64,000 bases of DNA from Pegoplata infirma (GCA_963921195.1 OY992537.1:126688694-126752693); one strand, 5' to 3'. Positions 45,850 through 57,879 are shown, counted from the first letter of the stretch. A program made the numbers and translations. The notes: generated by a model from the sequence alone, not told the origin.

Positions 45850-46650
45850 ACCAAAAATTTTTGGTGAAAAAAAATGTTGATGAAAAAAAGTTTTTGATGA
45901 ATTTTTTAGATGAAAAGGAAAATTTTTTGATGTAAAAAAAATTTATAAAAAAAAATTTTTTTGGTGAGAAAAAAATTGATAATAAAAAATTTGATAAAAA
46001 AAAAAATTATGAAAAAATTGATGAAAAAAAATATAATAAAAAAAAATGTATGAAAAAAAATTTTGATGAAAAAAAAAAAATTGATGAAAAAAAAAATTGA
46101 TGAAAACAAAAATTTGATGAAAAAAAAAATTTGATGAAAAAAAATTTGATGAAAAAAAATTAATGAAAAAAAAATTTGATAAAAAAAAAAATTGATAGAA
46201 AAATGATGAAAAAAAATTTTCAAAAAAAAAAATTTGATGAAAAAAAAAAATTTTATAGAAAAAAAAATGAAAAAAAATTTTTTAAAAAAATAAAAATTGA
46301 TAAAAAATTATGAAAAAAAAAGTTTGATGAAAAAAAATTTAAAACAAAAATTGATGAAAAAAAAAAATTTTATGGAAAAAAAAAATTTGATGGAAAAAAA
46401 AATTGATGAAAAAAAAAATTTGATGAAAAAATTAATGAAAAAAAAATTGATGAAATAAAAATGATGAAAAAAAATTTGATGAAAAAAAAATTGATGAAAA
46501 AAAAAATTTGATAAAAAAAAAATTATGAAAAAAAAGTATGATGAAAAAAAAAAAAATTTATGAAAAAACAAAATTGATTAAAAAAAGTTTGATGAAAAAA
46601 AAAATTTGATGATAAAAAAAAAATTATGAAAATTTTTTTTTTTTTTGTTG
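45850..46650 (+). repeat. GATGAAAAAAAA low-complexity array
   Basis: About 800 bp of TTGATGAAAAAAAAA-like units of 12-19 bp, with A-tract length varying. The minus strand gives long Phe-rich ORFs (45906-46223, 46308-46571) that are artefacts of the array. Confidence 0.9.
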
Positions 46651-46813
46651 AAAAATAATTATGTTACTTTTTATTCACCAGCTGATGGAAAACGGTTTTA
46701 TTCACCACGAGGTGAATTATTATCCAAGTTACAAACCCAAGTTATTAAAATTTTTGGTTTTAAGAAAATGAAAATAGTAATTCTTGTGTTCTTTTTCGTT
46801 AATTGTTAGCATA

Positions 46814-47426
46814 CACAGAAAAAAATATCGCAAAATCAAAAGGACACTCTAATTAAAAGTTGTTGAAATTTACCCAATTTATAGTAGCAAACTGGACTCC
46901 TACTATAAATTGGGTAATTTTACTCTGAATGTGTAAATTGAATAATTTGACCACATGTGGTCAATTTTAATAAAAAAGAGGTGAATAAAATATAACAAAA
47001 AAACAAAGAAAAAAAAAACATGCGGCGCTAGCCAGCATCGAACTCGACACCTTCTGATTTGAAAGTACACTTCTTAACCACTACGCTACGGAAGCTTATA
47101 CTTTTATCTGGCGTTTTAGTTATTTAACATGTGTGTATGTATGTTGTTCGACAATTTTATTTACGGACTTGTGTATAAAATATTTGAATTAACGGATAAT
47201 ATTTTTAATTTGCTGTGTTTAATTGGTTTGAATTTATTATAGGCATTTAGTGTTTATATTAACACATAATGCGTGCTATTCAACAAAAATTTACCCAATT
47301 TATAATAGTAAGTTTACATGCGTTTTTTAGAGTGTGGTCATACTCGGATTCAGCGACCCCAAAAACCTAGAAATAACTGGGTCTACCCTCTTGGTCTGCC
47401 CACTTTTATTTTTTTGTGTGCCTGTG
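46814..47426 (-). mobile_element. CACAGAAAA-type miniature element with tRNA-like module
   Basis: The left tip CACAGAAAAAAATATCG and right tip TTTTTTTGTGTGCCTGTG are only partly complementary, but TA flanks both and the 613-bp length is close to the D family. Inside, TTTACCCAATTTATAGTAG and its complement form a tight hairpin at 46869-46922. A tRNA-like segment sits near the centre. Confidence 0.5.
47022..47097 (-). ncRNA. tRNA-like module in the 613-bp candidate element
   Basis: On the minus strand TAGCGTAGTGG (47078-47088) fits an A box and GAGTTCGATGC (47035-47045) fits a B box, with tRNA-like spacing. The anticodon stem is weak, so it is not called as a tRNA gene. Confidence 0.5.
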
Positions 47427-47428
47427 TA

Positions 47429-47830
47429 ATTAATAACAAAAAAATTAAAAATCAAAAAAAAAATTTTTTTGGTTTGTGTGGAAAAATTATTTTTTAGGCC
47501 CCGCTTTTTAAGGCTCCGTCGCGTAGGGAAGGCGTGGTCGTTGGGGCGTAAAATTTTTCCTCAGTTATTTTTAAGTCAAAAGGAAAAAAATGAGCGGGTA
47601 CCGTCTCAACATTTCCAACATTTCCAAAATAAGGGACACTCTAATGAACATATTTGATTTATATATGTTTTTCCCCGCAGTGTATACAGTATATTCTTCC
47701 CATGCCTAATACATTTTTTATTGCCAAAATATTGAAAAAAATGAAAATTTTCTGAACTTTAGGAAAATATAAAGAGTAACTTTATTTTTTTACAAAAATC
47801 CACCATGACAGATCGATGCGGAAATTTATT
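47429..47830. other. Non-coding spacer
   Basis: A GC-richer patch at 47495-47560 carries no recognisable motif; the 62-codon ORF there is not supported. Confidence 0.35.
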
Positions 47831-47839
47831 ACTTAAAAT

Positions 47840-48353
47840 CAAGGTTGGTTACCGAAACGAATAACGGTAAGGGTAACGGCAACGGTATCTAATTTTTATT
47901 TATTTCGGTAAAGGTAACGGTAAGTGTTTTCAAATCGTTTCGGTAACGGTATGTACCGGTACCGAACCAACCAAACCGGTACGTACCGGTATTATTAATT
48001 TAGTTAAAAATTTGAAAAAAGATAGAACTGAAAGCTAAAAATATTTTATAGACCCAAAAACCAGTATAGATTTGATATGATTATTATTTTTGTCATTTAT
48101 TTTATGATAATTTCCAAATTATAAATTTAAAATTATGTTAGAAATTTGATTTTATTTTTTAGTTCGTTAAAATCCCTTAAAACAGGTAAAATTTTGAATA
48201 CCGGTACAATACCGGTAACTTCTAATAATTATAACGGTAACGGTAGGGGTAACGGTATTTTAAAAATATTTTTAGCGGTATCGGTAACGGTATTCGATTT
48301 GAAAGGGTTTTGAATCGGTAACGGTATAATAAGGGTAACGGTAACCAACCATG
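47840..48353. mobile_element. hAT-type miniature element, TSD (C/G)TTAAAAT
   Basis: Tips CAAGGTTGGTTACCG and CGGTAACCAACCATG agree at 14 of 15. CTTAAAAT (47832-47839) and GTTAAAAT (48354-48361) differ at one base. GGTAACGGTA motifs fill both ends. 514 bp, non-coding. Confidence 0.85.
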
Positions 48354-48364
48354 GTTAAAATACA

Positions 48365-48525
48365 AAAAAAATAAATGAAGAACATAGAATGTCCTTCCCT
48401 TCTGCTCACATGACACTGCCTAATTGCTTTCCACGTAAGAACAATTGGACTCATCTCCAATTCCAGTTGTAGAAGATGTGATGAACCGAATACGGATGAA
48501 ACAAGCTGGCATCGCCAGCGAATAT
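48365..48525 (+). pseudogene. C-terminal tail fragment of a non-LTR retrotransposon
   Basis: One frame, with an internal stop, reads HCLIAFHVRTIGLISNSSC and CRRCDEPNTDETSWH. This matches the 'TGHC..G.H...G.....CR.C' tail found after the reverse transcriptase and RNase H of several non-LTR families. It is too short to place further. Confidence 0.55.
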
Positions 48526-49140
48526 TACACACAAAAAAAAACCTTGTCAAATTACTAGGATAAGTCTCGTAATCCCATTTTAAAAATATTTTACAGTTTT
48601 CCTTGTTTTTTAACAAACAAATTTGGATCGAAATTCACAATTTTTTTGTAATTTTACAAATTGTAAAAATTACAAAAAAAACTTGAAACTTTTTTTGTTT
48701 GCTACCTCCTATTTGACAAAATTCCTAGTAATTTTACAAGATTTTTACCAATAACTTTTTAATTTTACAAGGTTTTTACCAATAAAATTGTAAATTTACA
48801 AATTTTTTGACACGATAAAATTTACAAAGAGGTTTCGTAGTTTTACCAGATTTTTTGCTACCTCCTATTTTACGAGAATTCCTTGTAATTTTACAAGCTT
48901 TTTATTAATAAAATGGAAAATTTACAGTTTTTTGGCGCAATTAAAATTACAAGGAATTCTCGTGAATTTACTAGATTTTTTGTAAAACTATCTTGAAAAT
49001 TTGTAAAATTACAAAAAAAAGTGTAAAATTACAAAATAAATTTAAAATTCGATTTGTTAAAAAAACAAGGAAAACTGTCAAATATTGGTAAAATGGGATT
49101 ACGAGACTTTTCCTAATAATTTTACAAAGTTTTTTTGTGT
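48526..49140. mobile_element. CACACAAAAAAA-type inverted-repeat element
   Basis: Arms of about 100 bp begin CACACAAAAAAA and include AAGTCTCGTAATCCCATTTT on the left, mirrored at 49085-49140. The inner TTGCTACCTCCTATTT and AATTTTACAAG segments repeat. The target duplication is unclear. Confidence 0.7.
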
Positions 49141-49142
49141 GC

Positions 49143-50935
49143 ACACAAGTTTAAGCCCAAGTAAAATAAAAATTTTGCACGGACCCAAAAAATCGAAGAA
49201 AAGAACTATTGACATACAGAAAAATTACGCTTTTGAGTGCTACTGTTTTCCCCTTTAAAAACTAAACAAACTTCTAAAAAAAAGCCATTTTTACTGGATT
49301 ACTTATAGTATAAGTCTTATACTTTTGTTTAGCAAATGAAAAATTTAAATTAAGTGTCTTTCGGCCCGCCCTATGTTTGAAAGATAAAAAATATTTATTT
49401 AAATAATGATAAAATGTTATTACTTCACCCATTTCGGCCCGAGATTCAGTATTAATTTTCTTATTTGGAAAAAGGTAATTATTTTAGAGATATTTGCTCC
49501 CGGTGATCTCGAAATTCCAACTTTGTCATACACCAAAAATAAAAAACGCGAAAAGGAAGGTGCCGCCTAACGTCCCTCGTCGACCATCATTCATTTTCAT
49601 TGTTGGCAACTCTGCACACATAAAATTAAAAAAAAAAATAAAAAAAACAATTCATATAAATTTACCGCCAATATTTTTTATGACTGCAAGTACATTAGAC
49701 GCATTTTCGCATAACTTGTTACTAAATGAAACGCAAAATTACCGAAAAGGGTTCCATAACGAAAAGATGAAATTATATTACAAAAAAAAAATAACTCTTA
49801 AAAACATTAGCAAAAATGTTTTTCAAAACATAAAAAAAAAAATCTCCGTCATCATTTTAACTCACACTCCATTTATTTTCGAAAACATTATTCATTTCGT
49901 TTATAAAATGTTGTCAATGTCAAAAATTTTGTTTTTATATAAATCTTGTTATTTTTATGGTGAATTATTTTTTTGTTCCTAAATCCTTTATATTTGTTTC
50001 GCTAAAATCCTTTTTTCCTGTATGAATTTTATATGTTGTACATGGGATTCACACAAAAGTCTTTTTATATGTCTGTTGTCAAATATTTGTCAATTTTTTT
50101 TGTGTGTTCACTTCTTTATACGCGGGTAATATTTTATTTTATAATAACAAGGAATATGATTTTTTGTTCATTGTACTTTTCACATATGGGAGTACATACA
50201 GATGTATATTTATGTACGTGTATTTGCTTCAGGATATTTTTGATTCTATGTTTTTTTATAGCATTTGTATAAATCCTTTACTAGACACCGAGCACTTTTA
50301 CGTGGAATATCAATCATGTTTTTCTTAGAGATTTTGATTTTAAAACATGATTTCTGCATTTTTTAATAAGAATTTAAAGACATTTTAAAGAATTGTGGCA
50401 TCTGTTTTGAAATTTAAGAACTGGCAATTGTTGCAAAAAATTATATTTTAGGTGAAATAGAGATGCAACCCGGACCTTACCTTATATCGTTCGAACTAGA
50501 CAAGTGTGTTCCTATCCACTTTTTAAGTGAAGTCTACAGAGCACAGAATTTTTTTTTTTAATATAAAAAAGTGAGTATACCCTCATTCTTTAGTAGGATG
50601 GTTTAACAAATAATCGATTTCAATAATTTTGGAAATTGGGTTGGAAATCCTTAAGTAAGACAATAAATTAAATATTACAACAAAATAATTATCCAATAAA
50701 CAAAATTAAAGCATAAATTATCAAAAATTTTAATATTGTTTCTTTTTTTTGGAAATATTCACTTAAACTTATCAAAAATGCATTTAATAAATTAGTTTTT
50801 TTGATATTTTTAGAAATTCATTTAATATTTTTAAAGTAATAACAATAAATTTCATAAATGTATTTTAAAGGAAACTAACCATTAAGTATGTGCCAAGAAA
50901 AGCGGCACGTTCCAAAACGATTTAATAATAAAATA
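49143..50935. other. Non-coding stretch with the longest chance ORF
   Basis: The 162-codon ORF at 49494-49982 starts over GGAAGGTGCCGCCTAACGTC, which matches the inside of a subfamily A DINE element (41238-41257). Its remainder is Lys/Ile/Phe-rich, so I do not call it. 50565-50608 is a DINE relic (GTGAGTATACCCTCATTCTT). Confidence 0.45.
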
Positions 50936-50939
50936 AAAA

Positions 50940-51060
50940 CTAACAAATGCAGCAGTGGCAGCAGCAGCCTCCGAAGGCAGGCAAGTTGAGGCAACAACAA
51001 TAACAAAGAGGCAGTTATAACAAAATATCGAACATAAATTAAATTAATTATGGCATTTCA
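50940..51060. other. CAG/CAA-rich patch
   Basis: GCAGCAGTGGCAGCAGCAGC and GGCAACAACAATAACAA resemble the opa-type repeats of fly genes. A 19-codon ORF (50947-51003) spans it with no splice signals that I trust. Possibly unannotated exon or conserved non-coding DNA, weakly supported. Confidence 0.25.
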
Positions 51061-51329
51061 TATAAGACGATGTGGCTGCAAGTTTTTCATAAAAGTCAAG
51101 CAAAAAAAAAAAAAATTTTTGTATTTTTATTTTTTTGTTCAAATCAACCAAACCAAAAGTGGAAATAAAAGCATATTAACTAAGAGAAGAATCTTAAAGA
51201 TTTTATAAAGCAATTAGCTTAAAAGGCTCTGAGCAAAACACACAAACGGTTTTGACTAAGGGAGGAGGGGGTGATACATTAATATAAATTCATACTTATA
51301 TATGACACCATTTACAGATGTAATTTAAA

Positions 51330-52450
51330 AATTCGAAAATTTAATTCGAAAATTCCATTTGTTATTAAAAAATTCCATTTTTAATTCGAAACTTCCAATT
51401 GTAATTCAAAAATTCCAATTGTAATTCGATAAAGATCAATTGTTATTCGAAATAGATCGATTGTAATTCAAAAAACATCAACTGTAATTCGAAAAGATCA
51501 ATCGTAATTCGAAAAAGATCAATTGTAATTCGAAAAATATCAATTGTAATTCGGAAAAGATCAATTGTAATTCGAAAAAGATAAATTGTAATTCGAAAAA
51601 GATCAAATGCAATTCGCAAAAGATCAATAGTAATTCGAAAAAGATCAACTGTTATTCGAAAAACAGCATAATATGAAAATTATCTTTTTCGAATTACAAT
51701 TGATTTTTTTTTTTTTTTTTTAATTACAATTGATCAATTTCGAATTTCAATTGATCTTTTTAGAATAACAATTGATCGATTTCGAATTACAATTGATCTT
51801 TACCAAATTACAATTGATCTTCTTTGACTTAAAATTTATCTATTTCGAATAACAATTGAACTTTTACGAATTACAATTGATCCTTTTTTAATTACAATTG
51901 ATCTTTTTCGAATTACAATTGATCTTTTGCAAATAACAATTGATCTTCTTCGACTTACAATTCATCTATTTCGAATTACAATTATCTTTTACGAATTACA
52001 ATTGATCCCTTTCGAATTACAATAGATCTTTTTTTATTACAATTGATCTTTTTTGAATTACATTAAATCAATTTCAAATTACAATTGATCTTTTCTGAAT
52101 AACAATTAATCGATATCAAATTACAGTTGATATTTTCCAAATTACAATTGATCATCTTCGACTTAATATTTAGCTATTTCGAATTACAATTGATCTTTTA
52201 CGAATTACAATTGATCATTTTTGAATTATAATTAATGTTTTTTGAATTACAATTGGTCTTTTTCGAATTAAAATTCGAATTACAATTGATCTTTTTCGAA
52301 CAACAATTGATTATTTTCAAATTACAGTTGACCTTTTTCAAATTACAATTGATCTATTTCGAATTACAATTGATCTATTTCGAATTACAATTTATCTATT
52401 TCGAATTACAATGTATCTTCGTCGAATTACAAATGGAATCTTCGAATTAC
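51330..52450. repeat. Strand-switching minisatellite
   Basis: Left part (51330-51668): units of about 22 bp of type GTAATTCGAAAAAGATCAAT. Right part (51680-52450): the reverse complement, ATTACAATTGATCTTTTTCG. The switch is at about 51670. Units are degenerate in length and sequence. The 81-codon ORF at 52235-52480 is a periodic artefact. Confidence 0.88.
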
Positions 52451-52459
52451 AATTATTAT

Positions 52460-53188
52460 TTTTTATACCCTTCACTTTAGTGATAAAGGGTATATGTAAG
52501 TTTGTCACTCCGTTTGTAACACCTCGAAATATTGGTCTAGGACCCCATAAAGTATATATATTCATGATGCTCGATCGATTTTAAGACGATCTAGCGATGT
52601 CCGTCCGTCTGTCTGTCTGTTTAAAACACGTTAACTTTTAAAAGACTTTACGGAGGCTTCTGAAGTTTGGCATATATGTTGGGCATTTAGCTGGTCAGGT
52701 TGGTATTGCAATCCAGCAAAATTGGTTCAGTGGTTCAAAAGTTATAAGCAAAATACTGAATTTCGGCAAAGGGATTTCGTGAATTTACCATATAAAAAAC
52801 ACGCTTACTTTCGAAAGGCAATTCTGAGGATGTTGAAGCTCGACATATATATTTTTCGTTCCCTTGGCCTGGTTCGTATTGAATTTCAGCTAAATCGGTC
52901 AAGTGGTTCAAAAGTTATTAACAAAACCGTGAATTTTCGATTAGGTTTGCCTTAAATTCACGTGTTGAAAATCCGTTAAATATGTTTAAAAAACATTGGT
53001 AAGTCACAAAAATATTTTACAACAGAGTTTTGTCACTCAAAAATACTTTTATACTAAAACAAAAAAAAAATACACCTGAAAAAACTTTTACACTCTAAAA
53101 AAACTACAGTCAAAAATTTTTTTTGTTTTTTTTTTTTTTTTTCAAAACATAGATTCGTTCAAGTCGAATTTAACTTTTCTACTTGTTT
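52460..53188 (+). mobile_element. DINE/Helitron-like element, subfamily C
   Basis: TATACCCTTCACTTTAGTG folds back to AAAGGGTATATG. GATCTAGCGATGTCCGTCCG core. Two GGTTCAAAAGTTAT(A/T)A segments. The 3' end is ATTCG...CGAAT followed by TCTACTTGTTTC. It lies directly against the minisatellite. Confidence 0.75.
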
Positions 53189-53189
53189 C

Positions 53190-53796
53190 AAATTTCATCT
53201 GTAAATGGTGTAGTTGTTTGTAGTAAATGCATACATATAATATGAAGTAAGATCGTCAACCACCGCCACACCAGCCAGCACAGCACCATCACTCTGGCTC
53301 ATTAACCATAATCTAAGACAATACCCATATTGGGAGTTTTGGGGGGAATACATACGTTCATACATACATATTTATATGAAGTAACTAATAAAATAAATAC
53401 AAACAAAAATGTTGCTACTCAAAAATGTCAAAAACTACAATTATTTATATAAACTAAAACATTTTAAAAAGCAATTAGAAAAATGTGGCAACATGCTTGT
53501 ATCTAGTTTAAATTGTATGTTGTATTACTACACTGAAAAAAAATGTATTGCCTTGTCATATTTTCAAAAGGATTTCAATATTTACTGTCATTAATTTGAG
53601 TGACAAATCCCATTGTTTCAATGAAGACTTTTATAAATCAGCGATAACATAGTGTTAATTTTGTGCACTTCTGCGTCCCCTAGCGGAGTTATATGGACTT
53701 AAAATTAAATCTTTGACAATGGTAAATATTTAACGGTTCAACGTGCTTTTCTATAAGGCAGTATTCGGTAATTGCAGCAACCACCGTCGAAATCTC
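53190..53796. other. Non-coding, apparently low-copy stretch
   Basis: Contains CCACCGCCACACCAGCCAGC at 53260, unusually GC-rich for this window. No ORF is supported. Confidence 0.35.
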
Positions 53797-53798
53797 TA

Positions 53799-54716
53799 CA
53801 CTGAAAAAAAAGACATAACTAAAATTGAGGAAAAAATTTCTTTGAAAATTTATCATGAATTTTACTAAAATTTAGTTAAATTTAACTAAAAAATGAGAAA
53901 ATTTCTAAACTATGAGGAAAAAAGTTTAGTTCATTTACTTATAATTAGTTCATAGTTTTCTTTAAATGGAGTTCTTTAATATAAGGAAAAAAAATCTTAC
54001 TGCCAAAGAAATTTTCCAAAAATCTTAAAAACTATCGTAATTTTTAAGACATATTTCTTAAAAAAGAATTTAGTTCAAGTTTAGTTAAAATTTACTAAAA
54101 AAGTGTACTTCTTAGAATTTAGTTAATAACTTCTGAGAGTTTAGTAAATAACTTCTTAGAATTTAGTTAAAAATTCAAAATGGCGATATCTCGAAAACTA
54201 AGCGAGATAGAGCGAAACGAACGAAATTTTCAAAAAAAAGACCATAAAGAAAAATATGGAATATCCTAGCTCTGCATATTTGTCGGGGTCTCAAGAGCCT
54301 AATTTCGGATCTAAAATTTGAAATTCCCGAGATTTTATATATGCTCATATCTCGGTTAATATTGCTAACACGATAAGTCCAACAGCATTTTTGTAGCTCT
54401 TGACTCGTAGAACACTTCCGCAAAATACCCGAAAGCCCTCCGATTATTAGTTTTCGAGTTATCGAGATTTTAAAATTCTCAAGACCCTATCAGGCCCCTT
54501 ATTATCGTATCTCAAAAACTAAGCAAGGTAGAGCGAAACGGACTTTTGTCCTATGGGGACAAAATCTATGGGGACCTTTAAAGGACCCAAGGGGTCTCGA
54601 GTTAATTGGGTCTGGACCCATGGGGTTCGAACCCATGGCACCAAATCTAATCCTAAAATGTTTTTTCTCAAAATTTATTTAATTTTCCCAGTTTTTAGTT
54701 CACTTTTTTTTGAGTG
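53799..54716. mobile_element. TA-duplicating CACTGAAAAAAAAG miniature element
   Basis: Tips CACTGAAAAAAAAG and CTTTTTTTTGAGTG (shortened A-run) are flanked by TA (53797-53798, 54717-54718). TTTAGTTAAAATTTACTAAA motifs recur in the left half. The centre (54175-54545) holds two copies of an ATCTCnAAAACTAAGC(G/A)AG segment also found at 26140. Confidence 0.6.
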
Positions 54717-54718
54717 TA

Positions 54719-55260
54719 CTCTTGGAATCGATTGCGATTCTGATTACGAGAAGGCCAAATATGTCGTGTAGTCTAACACGTCCACTGATGTTTTTTTTTT
54801 CTTTGATGCAACACTCAGGAATGCCCCCTTTAAATGCAGTGCTTTTTCCGTATTAGGAAGTTAGGTTATGAGGAAGAGCTTTTTACTTTAAGCTTTTCCA
54901 GGTTGTATCTGACTGTGAAGACTTCTGCGAGAAGTGAATTTCAAATACGACTTGTTCGATTGAGAAACGAATTTTCTCTGTTATGTGTTGTGCGATTTAT
55001 TTTGTAGAGTCGATAACAAATCGCTACCTTAAAATACGAATGTCGTGTGTAGCAAAACAGAAATTTCAGGTGTTGGTTTTAAATATGAAATATCTTAAAA
55101 ATGGCCCTATGGAATCTCTCCAGCTTTGTATTGAATATAGTCTCAGTAATCTATTTTCATCACCCCAAGTCAAATTTACTGTAATTATAATTAAAAAGAC
55201 GTTATTAGCGTTTTTTACTCCGAATATTTTTGTCGAAAAAAATTACATACGACATTCGAA
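54719..55260. other. Non-coding stretch
   Basis: No family recognised. The 100-codon ORF at 54983-55285 has no known motif and overlaps the start of a reverse-strand retrotransposon remnant. Confidence 0.35.
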
Positions 55261-55269
55261 TTTTGAGGT

Positions 55270-56840
55270 AGCGAAATGGATGTGACTACTGGATTGACGA
55301 GTATTACAAACATGCACCCTAGTCTTGGGAATAAGTGCACTCATCTCAGCAAAGCACATACCATGGTAATATCGGAGTAAAGTAATTCTTGCACCATTTT
55401 AAGAAACAAAGGCACTTGAATGATTCTTTCGACACTTAAAAAATACTTTCGTTCCAACAACTAACACAATTTATTTTTATGCCCAGAACATCAAGAGAAT
55501 CTGATTCTTTAAAATTTATACCTCCCTTGGATACAGAAGACGGTGAATTCAAAGATCGTCTGCGGGTCAACATACAACATTGGGTCTTGCGAGCATTAAA
55601 ATCAACCTTATTCGCTTAATCCTACTCGGAGATTGTAGAAAGGTCATTATTAAGTGAGTCATTCATATTCTGTATCATGGATTCAGCCTCTAGGCTTGGC
55701 CTATGATTAACAGAAAATGAATGCCAAATTTTGCTGGCATCTTCAAAAGAATATGTGGGATTGAAAGTTTGACTAAGAAGGTCTTTAAGAAAAATAGGAA
55801 AAATAGTATTAGAAAGAACGGAACCTTGAGGTAGAGTGGGCACATGAGCAGATTAGAGCATAATTCACGCGTGATCACGCGAGAGTGTGACTGAGTTCAA
55901 TTTTACTCACATGATTTTGAGTAAGTGTGAGTGGAGAAAAGAATATTGTGAGTGAGTGTGCGTGAGTCGATTTTTTTGCGTGGGTTTGGTTGATATATTT
56001 ACCTTCTTTTCATATTTCCTTTCGTTCCAAAAAAAGCAACAACAAAATTTTAAAATTTGCTTAAAAAACGCTGAACTTTAAATTTTGCTGAAAATTTTGA
56101 AAGATTTTTTGAATTTTAGATTCTAATTTTTTTTTGTATAAATGTTTCGTGAGTGTGAGTCAGCGTGAGTGTGAGTGAAGCTTTCGGGAGTGCACGTGAT
56201 TGTGAGTTGTATTCAATTTAACTGTCATGTTTCAACTCAGTTCAGAGTTGCCACGTCCGTTCCCTACTACACTGGTATCTAACTGTTGTTGCGGTTAAGG
56301 CTCGTCGGGCTTAGGCGGGTGTCGTTTGTAGGTCACCAGATGTGGTTGCACCTAAATTGTACCAGTGTACACAAATTCACAAAAAAATAATATTAATGGG
56401 GACTGAGGATGTTATAACGTCATTTAGTCAATACAAAAGTAGATGTTGGAAATCTACGGTTCCCTCCCACAGTGTCTCATAACACAAAACCATGGTAGCG
56501 TCTTTGCCCTATAAGTGTGAGTAAAGCTTTCGGGAGTGTACGTGATTGTGAGTTTTATTAAATTTACACACGTGATTGTGAGTGAGTGTGAGTTGAAAAA
56601 ATATGCACGTGAATTAGTGTGAGTGATTCAAAAACTCCTGTCGTTAGCGTGAGTAAGTGTGAGTCAAAAATCACTCACGCTCCCATCTCTACATTGAGGT
56701 ACCCCCGAAAATCGTCGAAAGATACTCCACCCACACCAACAGGCATAGTGCGGTTCCTGAAAAAGCTCGATATAAATCAAGAGAAGTCATCACCGACACC
56801 AGCATCATGTGTGATCACACACACGAAGCCTTGGTAATAT
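55270..56840 (-). pseudogene. Non-LTR reverse transcriptase remnant split by a hAT-like insertion
   Basis: Minus strand, right to left: FISSFFRNRTMPVGVGGVSF (about 56700-56790), then the insertion, then LPQGSVLSNTIF (motif B, usually PQGSVLSPTLF) and SFEDASK in place of the catalytic FADDS (55720-55760), then VDFNARKTQCCMLTRR and SLDVLGIKINC further down to about 55270. The conserved Asp pair reads ED, a further sign of decay. Stops and frame changes are frequent. The motif style is Jockey/CR1-like and differs from the neighbouring element at 56930-60406. Confidence 0.75.
55857..56692. mobile_element. hAT-like insertion with GTGAGTGTGAGT arrays
   Basis: The right end CTCCCATCTCTA resembles hAT tips, and the left end (TAGAGCATAATTCACGCG) is more decayed. 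GTGAGTGTGAG and ACGTGATTGTGAGT recur at 55900-56210 and 56515-56670. It separates two blocks of one reverse transcriptase. No clean 8-bp duplication was found. A related tip, TAGAGATGGGCTCACG, occurs at 14783. Confidence 0.5.
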
Positions 56841-57112
56841 CAAGGGCCACAACTTAACTCTCAACAAACTAAAAGGACTTCCGTAGAACGACTTCTATGA
56901 AAGTCATTCTGTAGATCGCAAAAAGGTAAAAGCTAATCGGCTTTCAAATTCCCTGAAATGTGCTTGTGCCCTGGAACCAACATGGGTCGTATGTCAAACT
57001 GCTTAGCCATCTCAGCGTGCGACTGTTGAGGGCAGATCTTGTTTCCAGAAAAATTGACTTCTGTCGGAATTGATATTGGCAGGCGGTTGTAGACAAGACA
57101 TTGCAACTCAAC

Positions 57113-57879
57113 CATTGGCGTAGGAAGCCAACATTTCTGGGGGGGGGGGGGGCTAAAGTCCCCCCAGATTGTTTTGATTTTTTTGTTTTTTAATAGAAAA
57201 CCCCAGACCTATTTCTGAAGCGTTCCCTTCATCATATGTCTAGGTGTCCTAGAAACGAATGCCCTCCGAAAACGGTTAAAAATTCATATTTTTTTAAACA
57301 AATTTTGATTCTGAAGATTTTTTGGAAATTTAGAACTCCCAGATATGTTATGAAAATGAAAGATTTTTAATGTTTTTGCTATAGTAAAATCATTAGATTA
57401 CTATGATTTTTTTCAAGAAAAAGTTCTGATGATTGCAAAAGTTGATGATTATTAGTCAAAATTCTCAGATTCTTTCTTCCAATAACTTTTGTCTATAACA
57501 AACCACTAAAAATTTATAAACTTTTTTAAATCAAAGAACTTAAAATGTTTTCCTGAAGTTAAAATCCTAAGATTCGGTGAAGTTTTTATTACTGACAAAA
57601 ACATCAGATTCATATAAAAACTTTTTGCAATAACTCAGACTATTTTTCAATGGGAAAAACTATTAGATCTAATATAATAATCATTACGAGTCCTTAAGAC
57701 TCGTAGAATAATCATAACGAGTACTAAAGACTCATTTTTATTACTTATTGTTGCAAAAATTAATGAAATCATTAAATTATTAAAAAAAAAATTGTGAATG
57801 ATTAAAATTCTGGGGGGGGGGGCTAAAATTATTCTGAGGGGGGCTAAGCCCCCTCCAGACAGGGCTATCTACGCCAATG
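57113..57879. mobile_element. hAT-type element in the RNase H block, TSD AACTCAAC
   Basis: Tips CATTGGCGTAG and CTACGCCAATG are exact complements. AACTCAAC flanks at 57105-57112 and 57880-57887. G-runs followed by GGGCTAA lie near both ends. 767 bp, non-coding. Confidence 0.9.

Noticed and set aside
45906..46571. Two Phe-rich ORFs that look like membrane proteins
   Set aside because: They are translations of the GATGAAAAAAAA array and have no biological composition.
49494..49982. 162-codon ORF, the longest in the window
   Set aside because: It begins over sequence matching a subfamily A DINE element, then becomes Lys/Ile/Phe-rich with no motif. The composition is that expected of AT-rich non-coding DNA.
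54553..54771. ORF rich in Gly/Thr with GVRTHGTKSN
   Set aside because: It lies inside a TA-flanked miniature element and arises from GGGG(A/T)CC-type repeats; no family resemblance.
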